64,000 nt of DNA from Actinophytocola sp044466355 (GTDB lineage: Bacteria > Actinomycetota > Actinomycetes > Mycobacteriales > Pseudonocardiaceae). The stretch covers positions 186,001 through 250,000 of the forward strand of contig NZ_JBITMQ010000016.1 of NCBI RefSeq assembly GCF_044466355.1, given 5' to 3'. Positions 16,414-25,069 of the stretch are shown in pieces (positions within the stretch are counted from its first letter, which is position 1; every line of letters begins with the position of its first letter). The notes under the pieces are model-generated. The model was not told the origin of the DNA. It saw only the letters and a program-made list of their open reading frames with translations, and made no database searches. The translations under genes and the position numbers were made by a program.

Positions 16414-17207
16414 GGGAGGGCTCCTTCTGTTGCCGGGTCGGTGTTCGCGGCCGGGTGGTGGACGCCGCGCCACACGCGGCCGCGGATCTTCGCGAACTGA
16501 GCGGAAAGGCGCATCTCCTCGGTGCGGGGATACGCCAGCGGGACGTCGACGACATCGCTGATCCGGCCGGGGCTCGGGCTCATCACGATCACCCGGCCCG
16601 CCAGGTAGACAGCCTCGTCGACGTCGTGGGTGATGAACAGGACGGTGCGCCGCTCCTGCTGCCAGGTGGCGAGCAGGTCGTCCTGCATCTGCACGCGGGT
16701 CACCGCGTCGAGCGCGCCGAACGGCTCGTCCATCAGCAGCAGGGTCGGGTGCACGGCGTACGCGCGGGCGATGGCGCACCGCTGCTTCATGCCGCCGGAC
16801 AGCTCCTTGGGCAGCGACGACGCGAACCGGCCGAGGCCGACCAGTTCGAGGTACTGCTGGGCGCGGGCCCGCCGCTCGGCCTTCTTCATGCCCTGCAGAC
16901 GTAGGCCGAACTCGACGTTCTCGCGGGCGGTGAGCCACGGGAAAAGCGCGTACTGCTGGAAGATCACGCCGCGGTCGGGTCCTGGCCCGGTGACCGGCCT
17001 GCCGTCGACGAGCACCTGCCCGGTGGTCGGCGTCAGCAACCCGGCGATCAGGTTGAGCAGGGTGCTCTTGCCGCACCCGCTGGGCCCGACGAGCGTCACG
17101 AACTCGCCGCGTTCGACGTCCAGGCTGACGTCCCGCAGGCTGGTCACCGTGCCGCGCGAGGTGTCGTAGGTCTTCGTGACCGACTCGATGGCGATCATCG
17201 GGGCCAT
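16410..17207 (-). CDS. ABC transporter ATP-binding protein (SsuB/TauB-like)
   Basis: The 265-aa ATPase starts at ATG 17207, which overlaps the permease stop (TGATG). It has Walker A 'GPSGCGKST', Q-loop 'IFQQYALFPW', signature 'LSGGMKQR', Walker B 'LLLMDEPFGALD' and switch 'ITHDVDEAVYL'. The Q-loop and 'FGALDAVTR' sequences are typical of the nitrate/sulfonate/bicarbonate importer branch. A much longer open frame upstream is a shadow of the permease gene. Confidence 0.92.
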   Translation of the reverse strand: MAPMIAIESVTKTYDTSRGTVTSLRDVSLDVERGEFVTLVGPSGCGKSTLLNLIAGLLTPTTGQVLVDGRPVTGPGPDRGVIFQQYALFPWLTARENVEFGLRLQGMKKAERRARAQQYLELVGLGRFASSLPKELSGGMKQRCAIARAYAVHPTLLLMDEPFGALDAVTRVQMQDDLLATWQQERRTVLFITHDVDEAVYLAGRVIVMSPSPGRISDVVDVPLAYPRTEEMRLSAQFAKIRGRVWRGVHHPAANTDPATEGALP

Positions 17208-18058
17208 CAGCGGACCTCCTGCCAGCTCGTGAGCCGCCGCTCCGCGACCAGGAGCAACCGGTCCATCAGGAAGCCGAGCGCACCGATCATCAGGATCCCG
17301 ACGACGATGCGGTCGGTCTGCAGGAACTGTTGTGCCGCCTGCATCATCCGGCCGAGCCCGGTCGGCGCGGCCAGCAGTTCCGCGGCGACGAGGGTGGCCC
17401 ACGCGGAGCCGAGTGCCACCCGCATGCCGACGAAGATGTAGGGCATGGACGCCGGGATGACCACCCGCAGGAAGATCGTCCCGTCCTTGGCGCCGAGCAC
17501 CCGCGCCGCGTTGAGGTAGGTCAGGTCGACGTTGCGCACGCCCTGGAACGTGGCGATCACGCACGACAGGAACGCGGCCAGGAAGATGACGAAGACCTTC
17601 GCGGACTCGCCGATGCCCAGGAAGACGATCACGAGCGGGATGAGCGCGAGCGGTGGGACGGTCCGGAAGAACTGCACCCACGGTTCGAGCAACCCGCGCC
17701 CCAGCCGGTACCAGCCCATGAGGAAACCGGCCAGGATCGCGAGCGCCACGCCGAGGACGAACCCGACCAGGACGCGCCCGAGGCTCGCCAGGGTGTGGTC
17801 GAGCAGCCAGCCGTCGCGGACGCCCTCACCGAACGCGGCGACGACCTCCATCGGCGTCGGCGCCAGTGCGTTGTCACCGAGCGCGGAGGCGAGCCACCAC
17901 AGCCCGATGCCCAGCACCAGGGTGGACACGTACAGCCAGACCATGGACCGCTCGCCGCCCTGCCTTCGGCGCCTGCGCGCGGGCACGGTGCCGCCGCTGG
18001 ACCCGTCCGCCATGCCCGGCGGCACGGTCCTGGGCACGGGGTCAGACCTCGTGGTCAT
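17207..18058 (-). CDS. ABC transporter permease (SsuC/TauC-like)
   Basis: This 283-aa BPD-type inner-membrane protein starts at ATG 18058. About six transmembrane segments run from residue ~40 ('WLYVSTLVLGIGLWWLAS'). The EAA-like coupling loop is 'NVDLTYLNAARVLGAKDGTIFLRVVIPASMPYI'. It has a basic N-terminus ('PARRRRRQGGERS') before the first helix. The gene lies 12 bases downstream of the glycosidase-like gene, and its stop overlaps the ATPase start. Confidence 0.92.
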   Translation of the reverse strand: MTTRSDPVPRTVPPGMADGSSGGTVPARRRRRQGGERSMVWLYVSTLVLGIGLWWLASALGDNALAPTPMEVVAAFGEGVRDGWLLDHTLASLGRVLVGFVLGVALAILAGFLMGWYRLGRGLLEPWVQFFRTVPPLALIPLVIVFLGIGESAKVFVIFLAAFLSCVIATFQGVRNVDLTYLNAARVLGAKDGTIFLRVVIPASMPYIFVGMRVALGSAWATLVAAELLAAPTGLGRMMQAAQQFLQTDRIVVGILMIGALGFLMDRLLLVAERRLTSWQEVR

Positions 18059-18070
18059 GATCGACGCTCC

Positions 18071-19057
18071 TCAGATGCCGACGGGACGCCGCGCGAGCCG
18101 CAGCTCGTGGGCACCGTCCGGCCTGGTCATCTCGAAGTAGAGCCACCACTCGCCGTCGATGACGTGCGCGTCGACGTAGCGCACCGAGCCGGTCGCGTGC
18201 GGGGTGACCGTCCACGGGCTGCCCGGGGTGAGGCGGTGCCAGGTGAACAGGTCGGGGGAGGTGGCGAGCCCGGTCCGCTCCTCGTAGTTCTCCTCGTGGC
18301 CGGCCGAGCCGTCGTAGAACCCGAGGTAGCCGCCGCTGTCGAGGGCGACGACCGAGTTGATGCGGGCCTGGTAGCGGTCCCACCCGTCGCCGACACCCAG
18401 CACCTCGCCGTGCCAGGTGAACGCCTGCCCGTCGACGCTGGTGGCGAGGCCGGTGGGGTGGGTGGTGGCGCCGACGTTGTAGATGTCGGCCGTGCCGTGC
18501 GCGGCGGCGGCATCGGCCGTTTCCGGCAGGCCCGCCGCGTAGCTGGCGAGAAGGTAGGTGACCGGTCCTCTGCGCAGCACGTACGGGTCCTTCACACCCT
18601 CCGTGCCGGTCGAGGCCGCGGTCAGCACCTCCTTGCGGGCGGACACGTCGAAGCCGTCCACCTCACCGGCTTCCATCAGGTCGATGCGCCACCGGTTGTC
18701 GGCCGGGTCGACGTAGCTGATGTAGAGCTGGTAGCCGCCGTCCACGCCGATCAGGCTGAACCGCTCCATCGACGGCGAGACCAAAGAGGACTTGTGCACC
18801 GACCAGACGTCGGTGAAGGCAAGGCCGTCGTCGCTGACGGCCACCGCGCACCGGTACCCGCGGTCGCCGTCGGCGTGGCCACGGGGACGGCGCTGGCGGT
18901 AGGTCAGCACGAACCGGTCGCGGTCCGGCTCGTGCAGCACCGACGCGCAGCCGGTCCAGTAGCCCGCTTCGGTCGCCTCCGGCCGGAACACGACCGTGGA
19001 ATCCAGCGGGTCCAGCTGGCGCAGCGGCAGGTCGATACGCGCCGTCGCAGTGGTCAT
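18071..19057 (-). CDS. GH43/GH32-like five-bladed beta-propeller glycosidase homologue, cytoplasmic
   Basis: The 328-aa protein starts at ATG 19057 with GAGGAG about eight bases upstream. Repeated blade-like motifs are visible: 'FVLTYRQR', 'RCAVAVSDDGLAFTDVWSVHK', 'YQLYISYVDPADNRWRIDLM', 'VKDPYVLRRG' and 'EERTGLATSPDLFTWHRLTP'. This pattern is shared by GH43, GH62, GH32 and GH130-like proteins. There is no signal peptide, so it would act on an imported glycan or glycoside. It is the first gene of the transporter operon. Exact family membership and activity are unresolved. Confidence 0.65.
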   Translation of the reverse strand: MTTATARIDLPLRQLDPLDSTVVFRPEATEAGYWTGCASVLHEPDRDRFVLTYRQRRPRGHADGDRGYRCAVAVSDDGLAFTDVWSVHKSSLVSPSMERFSLIGVDGGYQLYISYVDPADNRWRIDLMEAGEVDGFDVSARKEVLTAASTGTEGVKDPYVLRRGPVTYLLASYAAGLPETADAAAAHGTADIYNVGATTHPTGLATSVDGQAFTWHGEVLGVGDGWDRYQARINSVVALDSGGYLGFYDGSAGHEENYEERTGLATSPDLFTWHRLTPGSPWTVTPHATGSVRYVDAHVIDGEWWLYFEMTRPDGAHELRLARRPVGI

Positions 19058-19508
19058 CGATGACTCCTCGCTTGGTGGTGCACGACTACGGGCCTGCTCG
19101 GCAGGTCTGCCGCGGTCACGGGAAAGGGGACGCGAGTGGAAAGCCGGGTGGGGGATGTCGAAGGAACGGTTGGGTCCACCTACCGGGCCGCTGGTGAACA
19201 GACTTCCTTGCTCACGGTGAAAAAGTCGCATACGTGGTCCATGGTGTCAACAGGTTGCCGGGAGTTTCCCATTCTTGGACGATCGCTACCTGCAGTAACT
19301 GCTTGACAACCCTTGACCTGGTCATGTTGCTTGCTTACTTTCTCCACGTGAAGTAGTCGTTTGAACGATCTTCAGACCCCCACCGCACGAACCACCCGCC
19401 CGGCGACAAGCCCCCAGACCCCGCCACCGAGGCGTGTTCCGCCATGCCCTCGAACCCGTGCGGGCGCTCCCCGAGGTCCGCCGCACGCCGCTCCGCCCAG
19501 GAGGAGTC
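19058..19508. other. Divergent intergenic regulatory region (451 bp)
   Basis: This region separates the minus-strand transporter operon from the plus-strand isomerase and dehydrogenase genes. It holds the promoter at 19313–19341, a TGACC-T-GGTCA palindrome (19314–19324) overlapping the -35, and TCGTT-TG-AACGA (19357–19368) just downstream of the expected start point. The two palindromes are candidate operators. Open frames running across the region look like non-coding extensions. Confidence 0.55.
19313..19341 (+). promoter_or_regulatory. Candidate sigma-A-type promoter for the isomerase/dehydrogenase genes
   Basis: A TTGACC -35 (19313–19318) and a TACTTT -10 (19336–19341) are separated by 17 bases. 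They lie about 170 bp upstream of the ATG at 19509 in the only AT-richer stretch of the intergenic region. The -35 overlaps the TGACC-T-GGTCA palindrome, which suggests repressor control, perhaps by the nearby ROK protein. Confidence 0.5.
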
Positions 19509-20429
19509 ATGATCCGTTCGCTTTTCGGCCGCCGTTCTTCACGGGCCGCGCTCACCGCCACCGCGGCCGCGGCACTGGTGGCAGGCGCGGTCGCGGTGCC
19601 GGCCGTGGCCGCCCCGGCCGCCGGCCCCGCCGCCACGTCCTGCGCACACCCGGCGGTCCCCGCCGCGCGGGTCTCCTACCAGCTGTTCACCTCGCGGAAC
19701 TGGATCGGCGAGGTCGGGCTCGACGCCGTGCTCGCCGAGTTGAGCGCCATCGGGTACGAGCAGGTCCAGCCCTACCGCGCGACCTACCGGACCCCGGCGA
19801 CCGAGCTGCGCGCCATGCTCAAGAACAACGACCTGGCGGCCTGGAGCGGCCAGGGCAACGTCGACGAGGCCACGTTCGACGCGACGATCGAGTACGCGCG
19901 GACGATCGGGCAGAAGTACATGGGCTCCGGCGGCTTCGCCGCACCCGGGATCGGCAGCTACGCGGACACACTGGCGACCGCGGCGACGCTCAACCGGCTC
20001 GGCGAGCGCTCGGTGCGCGCGGGCACCGGCAAGGTCTTCGGCCACAACCACTGGCAGGAGTTCACGACCAGGTACCCGGACCCGGTGACCGGCGAGCTGA
20101 AGAGCGCCTGGCAGATCATGGTCGAGAACACCGACCCGCGCTGGGTGACCTTCGAGGTCGACGTGTTCTGGGCCGCCGACGCCGGTGTCGACGTCGCCGC
20201 GCTGATCAGGGAGTACGGCAACCGGATCGAGCTGCTGCACGTCAAGGACGGCTTCCTCAACGGCGACCTGCGCGGCGTCCCGGCCGACGTCGGCGAGGGC
20301 GAGCTCGACTGGGCGCCGATCCTCGAGGCCGCGCTGCCGTACGTGAAGCAGTACGTCGTCGAGCGCGACAACGCCCCGACCGGGCCGGAGACCGCGGCGG
20401 ACAGTTTCCGGTTCCTCACCTGCCAGTAG
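19509..20429 (+). CDS. Secreted sugar-phosphate-isomerase/epimerase-like TIM-barrel protein
   Basis: The 306-aa protein starts at ATG 19509 with GAGGAG upstream. It has a twin-arginine-free signal peptide with a basic start ('MIRSLFGRRSSRAALTA') and a cleavage-like 'AVAAPAA' near residue 38. The rest matches the AP-endonuclease-2/xylose-isomerase-like TIM barrel: 'GLDAVLAELSAIGYEQVQPY', 'GKVFGHNHWQEF', 'MVENTDPRWVTFEVDVFWAADAG', 'IELLHVKDG' and 'GEGELDW' provide the usual metal-ligand positions. Such proteins occur with 3-keto-sugar enzymes. An extracellular location is unusual for an isomerase and suggests action on released sugars or keto-glycosides. It is followed by the dehydrogenase gene after 33 bp. 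Confidence 0.85.
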   Translation: MIRSLFGRRSSRAALTATAAAALVAGAVAVPAVAAPAAGPAATSCAHPAVPAARVSYQLFTSRNWIGEVGLDAVLAELSAIGYEQVQPYRATYRTPATELRAMLKNNDLAAWSGQGNVDEATFDATIEYARTIGQKYMGSGGFAAPGIGSYADTLATAATLNRLGERSVRAGTGKVFGHNHWQEFTTRYPDPVTGELKSAWQIMVENTDPRWVTFEVDVFWAADAGVDVAALIREYGNRIELLHVKDGFLNGDLRGVPADVGEGELDWAPILEAALPYVKQYVVERDNAPTGPETAADSFRFLTCQ

Positions 20430-20462
20430 TCACCACACCGCCCATCGAGAGGCCCACCAACC

Positions 20463-22883
20463 ATGAATCACCGTCGATTCTCCGCGCGCGTCCTCGCGCT
20501 GGCGGCCGGTGGCGCGCTGGCCGCCGGTGTCGTCACCGCGACCGCGGCCGCGCACCCCGGCCACGAGCCCGCGGTCACCCCGCCGGCGAGCAACTTCCAG
20601 AAAGTTCCGCTCAACACCGACGTCACGCAGCCGATGTCGCTCGCGGTGGCGCCCGACGGCCGGGTGCTGTTCGTTGAGCGGACCGGCGGCCTGCGGATCT
20701 GGCAGCCGAACACCGGCGCCACCGTCACGGCCGGCGCCGTCAACGTCGACACCCGAGGAGAAAGCGGGCTGCAGGGCATCGGGCTCGACCCCGACTTCGC
20801 GACGAACGGCTGGCTGTACCTGTACTACTCGGCGATCGACGCGCCGGAGAAGAGGCTGTCCCGCTTCCACCTGACCGGCGACACGCTCGACGTGGCGAGC
20901 GAGGTCGTGCTGCTGACCGTCCCCACCACCTACCCGCCGCGACCGTCGCACGTCGGCGGGTCGATCGAGTTCGACCCGGCGGGCAACCTGGTGCTGTCCA
21001 CAGGAGACGACACCCAGCCGTACGAGTCGAACGGGTACACACCCATCGACGAGCGGCCCGGCCGCGCCGAGTTCGACGCGCAGCGCACCTCCGCCAACAG
21101 CAACGACCTGCGCGGCAAGATCCTGCGGATCACCCCGACCGACACGGCGGCGGGCGGGTACACGATCCCCGGGGGAAACCTGTTCGCGCCGGGCACACCG
21201 GACACCCGGCCGGAGGTCTACGCGATGGGCTTCCGCAACCCGTTCCGCATGTCGGTCAACCCGGACACCGGTGACCTGCTCGTCGCCGACTACGGACCGG
21301 ACGCGCGCTCGGCCAACCCCGACCGGGGTCCGGCGGGCCACGTCGAGTGGCAGACCGTGTCCGAGCCGGGCTTCTACGGCTGGCCGTACTGCCACGGCCC
21401 GAACCTCGCCTACAACGACTACGACTTCGCCACCGGCGTGTCCGGCCCGAAGTTCGACTGCGCGGCGCCGGTCAACGAGTCGCCCAACAACACCGGGATC
21501 CGCGACCTGCCCGCGGTGACCGCGCCGGAGATCTCGTACTCGTTCAGCACCCCGGATCCGGACTTCCCGGAGCTGGGCACCGGCGGCGCGCCGATGGCCG
21601 GGCCGGTCTACCGGTACGACCCGGACCTCGCCTCGGACCGCAAGTTCCCCGAGCACTACGACGGCAAGGCGTTCTTCTACGAGTGGGGCAAGCACTTCCT
21701 CGCCGAGATCGAGCTCGACGCGGCCGGTGCGCCCGTGCACGCCTATCCGTTCCTGCCCGACCAGACGTTCAACGCGCCGATGGACATGACCTTCGGCCCG
21801 GACGGCGCGATGTACCTGCTCGAATGGGGCCGCGGGTTCGGCCGCAACAACCCCGACGACGGGCTCTACCGCATCGAGTACGCCGAGCCGGGCAAGCGGT
21901 CGCCGATCGTCGCCGCGACCGGAACCCCGACGAACGGACACCGCCCGCTGAAGGTCGCCTTCTCCAGCAGGGGGACCACCGACCCCGACGAAGGCCAGAA
22001 ACTGCGCTACCACTGGGACTTCGGTGACGGCAAGACGTCCACGGAGCGCCATCCCGCGCACACCTACACCAGGAACGGCGACTACCAGGCGATCCTGACG
22101 GTCACCGACGAGACCGGTCGGTCCGCGTCCGCCGCCGTCACGATCACCGTCGGCAACACCCCGCCGGAGGTCGAGTTCGCCGCGCCGACCGACGGCGGGT
22201 TCGTGGGCGAAGGCGACACGGTGCGGTACCGGGTGTCGGTCACCGACGCCGAGGACGGTGCCGTCGACTGCGCGAAGGTCGTCGTGCAGCCGGCGATCGG
22301 CCACGACTCGCACGCCCACCCGCTGGAGGAACTGCCCGGCTGCGAGGGCAGCTTCACCACCGCGGCGGGCGGGCACGGCGCGGACGCCAACATGTTCTAC
22401 GCCGTCACCGCCACCTACACCGACAACGGCGGGGACGGGGCGTCCCCGCTCATCGGGACGACAGAGATCCTGTTGCAGCCCAAGCACCGCCAGGCCGAGC
22501 ACTACAGTGCGGAGTCCGGCACGTCCGAGTCCCGCAACGACGCCGCCGCCGAGGGCGCGTACCGCGTCGCCGGCATCTCCACCGGCGACTGGATCGCCTT
22601 CGACCGCATGAGCGTCGAAGGGATCGACGCGATCAGCTACCGCGTCGCGGGAACGGCGGGCGGCCGGATCGAGCTGCGCGCCGACGCACCGGACGGCCCA
22701 GTGCTCGCCACGACCCCGGTGGCCGCGACCGGTGGTGGCGCGCGCTACGTGAACACCGCACCGGCGCCGGTCACGGCGCTGGCGGGTACGCACACCCTGT
22801 ACCTGGTGTTCACCGCCGACGTGGCGAACGGGTACAACGTGGACGCGATCGACTTCCACGGGACCGGTGTCGCATCGTCGTGA
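20463..22883 (+). CDS. Secreted glucose/sorbosone dehydrogenase-like (PQQ-type beta-propeller) protein with PKD and CBM6-like modules
   Basis: The 806-aa protein has a signal peptide ending near residue 30 ('TATAAAHPG'). Residues ~40–475 form a GSDH-type six-bladed propeller: 'MSLAVAPDGRVLFVERTGGLRIW', 'GLQGIGLDPDFATNGWLYLYYS', 'HVGGSIEFDPAGNLVLSTGDD', 'RPEVYAMGFRNPFRMSV' and 'YGWPYCHG'. A PKD domain follows (~485–560, 'YHWDFGDGK'), then a cadherin-like region with 'DAEDGAVDCAKV'. After a 'HRQAEH' junction comes a CBM6-like module (~680–800, 'TGDWIAFDRMSV'). The family oxidises sugars using PQQ; the cofactor is inferred. It is a paralogue of the large proteins at 41188 and 44147. Confidence 0.87.
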   Translation: MNHRRFSARVLALAAGGALAAGVVTATAAAHPGHEPAVTPPASNFQKVPLNTDVTQPMSLAVAPDGRVLFVERTGGLRIWQPNTGATVTAGAVNVDTRGESGLQGIGLDPDFATNGWLYLYYSAIDAPEKRLSRFHLTGDTLDVASEVVLLTVPTTYPPRPSHVGGSIEFDPAGNLVLSTGDDTQPYESNGYTPIDERPGRAEFDAQRTSANSNDLRGKILRITPTDTAAGGYTIPGGNLFAPGTPDTRPEVYAMGFRNPFRMSVNPDTGDLLVADYGPDARSANPDRGPAGHVEWQTVSEPGFYGWPYCHGPNLAYNDYDFATGVSGPKFDCAAPVNESPNNTGIRDLPAVTAPEISYSFSTPDPDFPELGTGGAPMAGPVYRYDPDLASDRKFPEHYDGKAFFYEWGKHFLAEIELDAAGAPVHAYPFLPDQTFNAPMDMTFGPDGAMYLLEWGRGFGRNNPDDGLYRIEYAEPGKRSPIVAATGTPTNGHRPLKVAFSSRGTTDPDEGQKLRYHWDFGDGKTSTERHPAHTYTRNGDYQAILTVTDETGRSASAAVTITVGNTPPEVEFAAPTDGGFVGEGDTVRYRVSVTDAEDGAVDCAKVVVQPAIGHDSHAHPLEELPGCEGSFTTAAGGHGADANMFYAVTATYTDNGGDGASPLIGTTEILLQPKHRQAEHYSAESGTSESRNDAAAEGAYRVAGISTGDWIAFDRMSVEGIDAISYRVAGTAGGRIELRADAPDGPVLATTPVAATGGGARYVNTAPAPVTALAGTHTLYLVFTADVANGYNVDAIDFHGTGVASS

Positions 22884-22895
22884 CGACCACAGCAG

Positions 22896-22928
22896 CCGAC
22901 GCCCCGCACGCTCCGTGTGGGGCGTCGG
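22896..22928 (+). terminator. Hairpin terminator after the dehydrogenase gene
   Basis: Arms CCGACGCCCCGCAC (22896–22909) and GTGTGGGGCGTCGG (22915–22928) pair over 14 bases with one G·U wobble and a 5-base loop. It lies 12 bases past the stop of the dehydrogenase and just upstream of the ROK promoter. Confidence 0.8.
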
Positions 22929-22953
22929 CATGGTACTTGACCGGCGGAAATGC

Positions 22954-22965
22954 TATTTTTGACAC
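22954..22965 (+). promoter_or_regulatory. Leaderless promoter -10 for the ROK gene
   Basis: A TATTTT -10 (22954–22959) ends exactly six bases before the GTG start (22966). No Shine–Dalgarno sequence is visible, so transcription would start at or beside the first base of the start codon. No good -35 is seen at 17–18 bases. Confidence 0.5.
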
Positions 22966-24186
22966 GTGAGAAAAGAACTCCCGCCCTGGCACGCCGGCAA
23001 CATCACGCGGGTGCGGCGCCTCCTCCAGCCGGAGCCCGTCCGCCAGGAGGAATCCGGGCGCAACGGCCAGGTCCTGCGGCTGCTCCAGCAGGAACCCGGG
23101 CTCACCCGCAGCGAGGTCGCGCGCAGGCTGGGGCTCTCGGCCACGACGATGACACGCGTGGTGGGGCAGCTCCTCGAGTACGGCTGTGTCACCGAGACGC
23201 GGAAGGTGTCCCGCGTCGGCACCGGCCGCCCGGGCACCGAGCTGTCGATCGAGCCCACGTCGTACTTCGTCATCGGCGTGCACATCGGCGTCGGCTCCGT
23301 CCGCCTCGGCGTGATCGACGTGCTCGGCGAAACCCGCGAGCAGACCGACTTCGAGTTCGACGCCCAGCAGGACGTCCACCCCGTCCTCGACCGGATCGCG
23401 GAGGCGGTGCCCGCGCTGCTCGCCAAGGCACGGCTGGACCACACGCGGCTGCTGGGTGTCGGCGTGGCCGTGCCGGGCCCGGTCGACGGCGGTCACCGCA
23501 AGCTGCTGTTGCCGATAAACCTGCCGTGGCGCGAGGTCGGGGTCGCGGACCACCTGGAGCAGGCGCTCGGTGTGCCGGTGGTGGTCGACCACAACGTACG
23601 GTCGATGGCGCTGGCCGAGGCACGGTTCGGCGCGGGCCGCAAGCTGGGCAGTGTCGCGTTCATCTACCTGCGCACCGGGGTCGGCGCGGGCCTCGTCGTC
23701 GCGGGGCAGGCGTTCCAGGGCGGCGTGCACGGCGCGATCGAGGTGGGGCACCTGCGGATCGTGGAGAACGGCGAGAAGTGCATCTGTGGCGGGATCGGCT
23801 GCCTGGAGACGGTCCTGTCGGAGCGGGCGCTGCGGCACGCGCTCACCGACCTCGGACTGCCCGCCGGCACGGCCAATCCGTTGGAGACGCTCCTGCGCGC
23901 CACCGAGCACGACCCCGCGGCCGCCAAGCACGCCGAACTGGTGACCAAGCACCTCGCCACGAGCCTGTCGTTCCTGACCAACCTGCTGAACCCGGAACTG
24001 ATCCTGTTGGGCGGTTTCCTTTCCACCGCACCGGAAACGTTCGTGACCAGGCTGGCCGAGGCCACCCGCGAGGCGGTCTTCCCGGTCATCCGGCCCGCCG
24101 TGCAGCTGCGACGGTCGAGCCTCGGCCTGGACGCGGGCGTCAACGGCGCGGCCACCGTGGCACTCGACCACCTTTTCTACGCCTGA
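22966..24186 (+). CDS. ROK-family transcriptional regulator
   Basis: The 406-aa protein starts at GTG 22966 and appears leaderless. Residues ~40–75 form a winged helix-turn-helix ('LTRSEVARRLGLSATTMTRVVGQLLEYG'). The C-terminal ROK domain has 'GVGVAVPGPVDG' and the zinc-binding signature 'CICGGIGCLE' (~residues 267–276). The sugar-kinase motif normally reading ENDANAA is 'DHNVRSM' here, so the catalytic Asp is Asn and kinase activity is unlikely. The protein probably senses a sugar and controls the adjacent divergent operons. It ends 7 bp from the convergent SDR gene. Confidence 0.9.
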   Translation: MRKELPPWHAGNITRVRRLLQPEPVRQEESGRNGQVLRLLQQEPGLTRSEVARRLGLSATTMTRVVGQLLEYGCVTETRKVSRVGTGRPGTELSIEPTSYFVIGVHIGVGSVRLGVIDVLGETREQTDFEFDAQQDVHPVLDRIAEAVPALLAKARLDHTRLLGVGVAVPGPVDGGHRKLLLPINLPWREVGVADHLEQALGVPVVVDHNVRSMALAEARFGAGRKLGSVAFIYLRTGVGAGLVVAGQAFQGGVHGAIEVGHLRIVENGEKCICGGIGCLETVLSERALRHALTDLGLPAGTANPLETLLRATEHDPAAAKHAELVTKHLATSLSFLTNLLNPELILLGGFLSTAPETFVTRLAEATREAVFPVIRPAVQLRRSSLGLDAGVNGAATVALDHLFYA

Positions 24187-24193
24187 GGCACCG

Positions 24194-24916
24194 CTACTGG
24201 TTCTGGGCCTCGCCGACGAGCGCCGCGTTCTGACGTTCGAGCGCCTTGACCGCGCCGCTGTTCCAGCTGTCGGCGAGCGCCTGTGAGAAGGGATCGGGGA
24301 AGATCTCGTCCTCTCCCTTGTCCAGCGCGTCGAGGATGGCCGCGGCTACCGACTGTGGTGACGTCTTCGGGATCTCGAGGTCGCGCACCATGTCGGTGTC
24401 CACGGGACCGGGCAGTACGGCGTGGACGTCCACGCCCTGGCCGGCGAGAGTGGCGCGCAGCGACTGCGTCAGCGAGAAGGCAGCCGCCTTGGACATCGAG
24501 TACGCGGGACTGATGGGCACGGCAGCCACCGCAGCCAATGACAGCACGTTGACGATCGCGCCCTGTGACTCGACAAGCCGGGGCAGGAAGGCCTGCGTGA
24601 GGGCGTAGGGGCCGAAGAGGTTGACCGCGAGATGCTGTTCGATGGCGGCTCGGTCGGCCAGGTCTTCGTAGCCGTAGACGCCCGCGTTGTTGATCAGGAC
24701 GTCGAGCGAGTCAACGGTCTCGGCGGCGCGGTTGATCTGGGCGGCGTCCGTCAGGTCCAGGGCCAGGGGCGTGACCCGCTCGTCCGTGGGGTTCATGGCC
24801 TGCCGGGTGCCGGCGTAGACCCGTTCGACGCCCCTGCTCAGCGCCTCGTCGACCAGCGCCCTTCCGATGCCGCGGTTGGCTCCGGTGACCAGGACCGTCT
24901 TGCCCGTGAGTGTCAC
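24194..24916 (-). CDS. Short-chain dehydrogenase/reductase (SDR)
   Basis: The 240-aa protein starts at GTG 24916 with a GAGGAGC-type ribosome-binding site upstream. It is a classical SDR: the cofactor motif TGANRGIG is at residues ~11–18, NNAG at ~76–79, the catalytic Ser lies in 'NVLSLAAVAA', and the YxxxK motif is YSMSK. Similar small SDRs are often annotated as quinone or aldehyde reductases of unknown substrate. It is divergent from the sigma factor gene across 153 bp and could be its target, because SDR–ECF pairs recur in actinomycetes; this link is inference. Confidence 0.9.
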   Translation of the reverse strand: MTLTGKTVLVTGANRGIGRALVDEALSRGVERVYAGTRQAMNPTDERVTPLALDLTDAAQINRAAETVDSLDVLINNAGVYGYEDLADRAAIEQHLAVNLFGPYALTQAFLPRLVESQGAIVNVLSLAAVAAVPISPAYSMSKAAAFSLTQSLRATLAGQGVDVHAVLPGPVDTDMVRDLEIPKTSPQSVAAAILDALDKGEDEIFPDPFSQALADSWNSGAVKALERQNAALVGEAQNQ

Positions 24917-25069
24917 GTGTGCTCCTCATGAGGTGGAATCGAGCTGTCGACGGTTCAGACACCACGCTGTGGAGGAACTGGGCGGCCGTGACGCGCCCAG
25001 TTCCCGGCCGGTCCGGTGTCAGAACCGGAGAAGGGCTGGCAAGAACCGACACCTGGTGGGTGATGAGAC

